A stretch of DNA of 14,242 nucleotides. Source: Lachnoclostridium sp. UBA7482. GTDB taxonomy: Bacteria; Bacillota; Clostridia; Lachnospirales; Lachnospiraceae. Under the pieces are notes generated by a model, which saw nothing but the letters and a program-made list of their open reading frames with translations, made no database searches and was not told the origin of the DNA. The position numbers and the translations under genes are program-made. The DNA is taken from contig DLOO01000086.1 of assembly GCA_002479645.1 (NCBI GenBank), forward strand, positions 3,592-17,833. Reading direction: 5' to 3'. Numbering within the stretch: position 1 is the stretch's first letter; each line of letters starts with the position of its first letter. Positions 13,214 through 14,242 of the stretch are shown piece by piece.

Positions 13214-14242
13214 TTATTTGTCATTGTTTCCGTACATAAAGGAACGGCGTCCCGAGTCATTTACAATATTTTCTCCCGTAAACGGTCTCTCCGCATGAAT
13301 CTCAAGTAAAACATAAAAGATGATAATCAACATTTCGTAGGGCACCGGGCAGAATTCTCCGGGGTTAAAGCAGGACATTATAAAGATGCCGACACAGGAT
13401 ACCCCGAATGCCATCGGAAGCGGCTGACGGGATTTCAAAAGAATCCGAAGCCGCACATAATAATGATACCCATAGGCACAGATTCCGACAAGTCCCATGC
13501 TGCCCACAATCTGGAAGGGCAGGGAGTGATACCAGCACAGCGCGCCCTTCTTCGGACTGTAGATGTCCGTATTGCCGGTGTAGCCGATACCGGAGCCAAA
13601 AAGGATATTTTCCTTAAAATAAGAAAAGGCGCGCTTTGCCATCGGGACTCGTCCGCCCAGATCATTGAAAAAATCCCCGTCATGGCAACGGCTTCTGTAA
13701 AACTCCATCGCCATCGGATGCGCCATGATTCCCAGCACGATAAGTCCGCAGAGCATTCCGAGGTCAAATGCCCGCTCCTCTGGATCGGTTTCCGAATATG
13801 CCATGTACAAAAAGCAAAGGATAAGCTCTGCGCCTCCGCACAGAAGTCCGCCGCGCGAGCCGGTCAGGACAATACAGCCGTAAAGGAACAGCCCGGCAAT
13901 GATGTGGTGTTTTCCCCTCAGCGCGCGATAGAACGGAAACGGCATCGCAAACATCAGAAATGTCGCATAGTTATTGCGGCTCGGAAGCTCAAGCGCCTCC
14001 ATGGTCACAAGAAATCTCTCGATATTCTGAACGTATTTGAAAATAACGACAAAACCGGCATAAAGCCCCATCAAGTACATCGCGTAGGCAAAATACTCCA
14101 GCACATTATAATGCCTCGGAACGCTGTACTGCCCCCGCATAACCACGTATACCGCCACCATACCAAGGCCAAGCCCGAGCGTATAGTATAAGCTGATCGG
14201 CGCAAAATACTGTCTTGCCGGAATCATTCCGACGCCGCCCAG
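13214..14242 (-). CDS. Wzy/O-antigen-ligase-like membrane protein, 5' end missing
   Basis: The frame is open from the window edge (343 codons visible; first internal ATG at 14227). It is rich in hydrophobic helices, roughly nine to ten. Three features of the Wzy/WaaL (PF04932) family are visible: the LTGSRGGLL segment (residues 121-129 counted from the ATG at 14227), the R-x-x-x-A-x-x-x-F-x-x-x-x-LFGSGIGY block at about 193-216, and the YHSLPFQIVGSMGLVG helix at about 233-248 with the conserved His. Such proteins polymerise or transfer lipid-linked glycans outside the membrane. The C-terminal tail is short and charged. It is separated from pilB by about 270 nt with promoter signals, so it belongs to a different unit, possibly surface polysaccharide synthesis. 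Some family members (PglL/TfpO) glycosylate pilins, but nothing here proves that. Confidence 0.75.
   Translation of the reverse strand: MGGVGMIPARQYFAPISLYYTLGLGLGMVAVYVVMRGQYSVPRHYNVLEYFAYAMYLMGLYAGFVVIFKYVQNIERFLVTMEALELPSRNNYATFLMFAMPFPFYRALRGKHHIIAGLFLYGCIVLTGSRGGLLCGGAELILCFLYMAYSETDPEERAFDLGMLCGLIVLGIMAHPMAMEFYRSRCHDGDFFNDLGGRVPMAKRAFSYFKENILFGSGIGYTGNTDIYSPKKGALCWYHSLPFQIVGSMGLVGICAYGYHYYVRLRILLKSRQPLPMAFGVSCVGIFIMSCFNPGEFCPVPYEMLIIIFYVLLEIHAERPFTGENIVNDSGRRSFMYGNNDK

Overview
The window carries a nearly complete type IV pilus (T4P) assembly locus from a monoderm (Gram-positive-type) bacterium. Every gene I can support is on the minus strand, so the locus reads from high to low coordinates. 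The evidence for Clostridia, probably Lachnospiraceae-like, is: strong AAGGAGG-type ribosome binding sites, a fused PilM-PilN protein as known from Clostridioides difficile, no PilP or PilQ (secretin) gene, Thr/Pro-rich extracellular tails, and moderate GC with AT-rich promoters. I cannot name a genus.

Layout in transcription order. (1) 14242-13214: the 3' part of a Wzy/O-antigen-ligase-like membrane protein whose start lies outside the window. (2) 13213-12946: an AT-rich gene-free region with dyad-symmetric sites and a consensus promoter. (3) 12945-8836: the motors and platform, pilB (extension ATPase), pilT (retraction ATPase) and pilC (inner-membrane platform). (4) 8835-8633: a spacer with its own promoter and four tandem hairpins. 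(5) 8632-7708: two related pilins, pilA1 (probable major pilin) and pilA2. (6) 7707-7541: a spacer with two terminator-like stem-loops. (7) 7540-4137: pilD (prepilin peptidase), a pilM-pilN fusion and pilO. (8) 4025-1: four minor (pseudo)pilins, namely PilV-like, a very large PilX/GspK-like protein, a GspH-like protein and a PilW-like protein cut by the window edge.

How they work together: PilD cleaves the prepilins and methylates the new N-terminus. The PilMN/PilO alignment complex and PilC form the membrane platform. PilB drives assembly and PilT disassembly. The minor pilins probably form a priming/tip complex, with the 673-residue PilX-like protein a good candidate for an exposed tip component.

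The protein content is a recognisable T4P system, not a new machine. The least explained part is the intergenic DNA: every spacer longer than about 100 nt holds strong hairpins. Two of these are tandem arrays directly in front of pilin-type genes, each starting 3-4 nt after a -10-like box. pilD lies behind two consecutive terminator-like structures and has no clear Shine-Dalgarno. This suggests that the operon is cut into differentially expressed segments at the RNA level; that is inference. I found no tRNA, rRNA, CRISPR array or insertion sequence.
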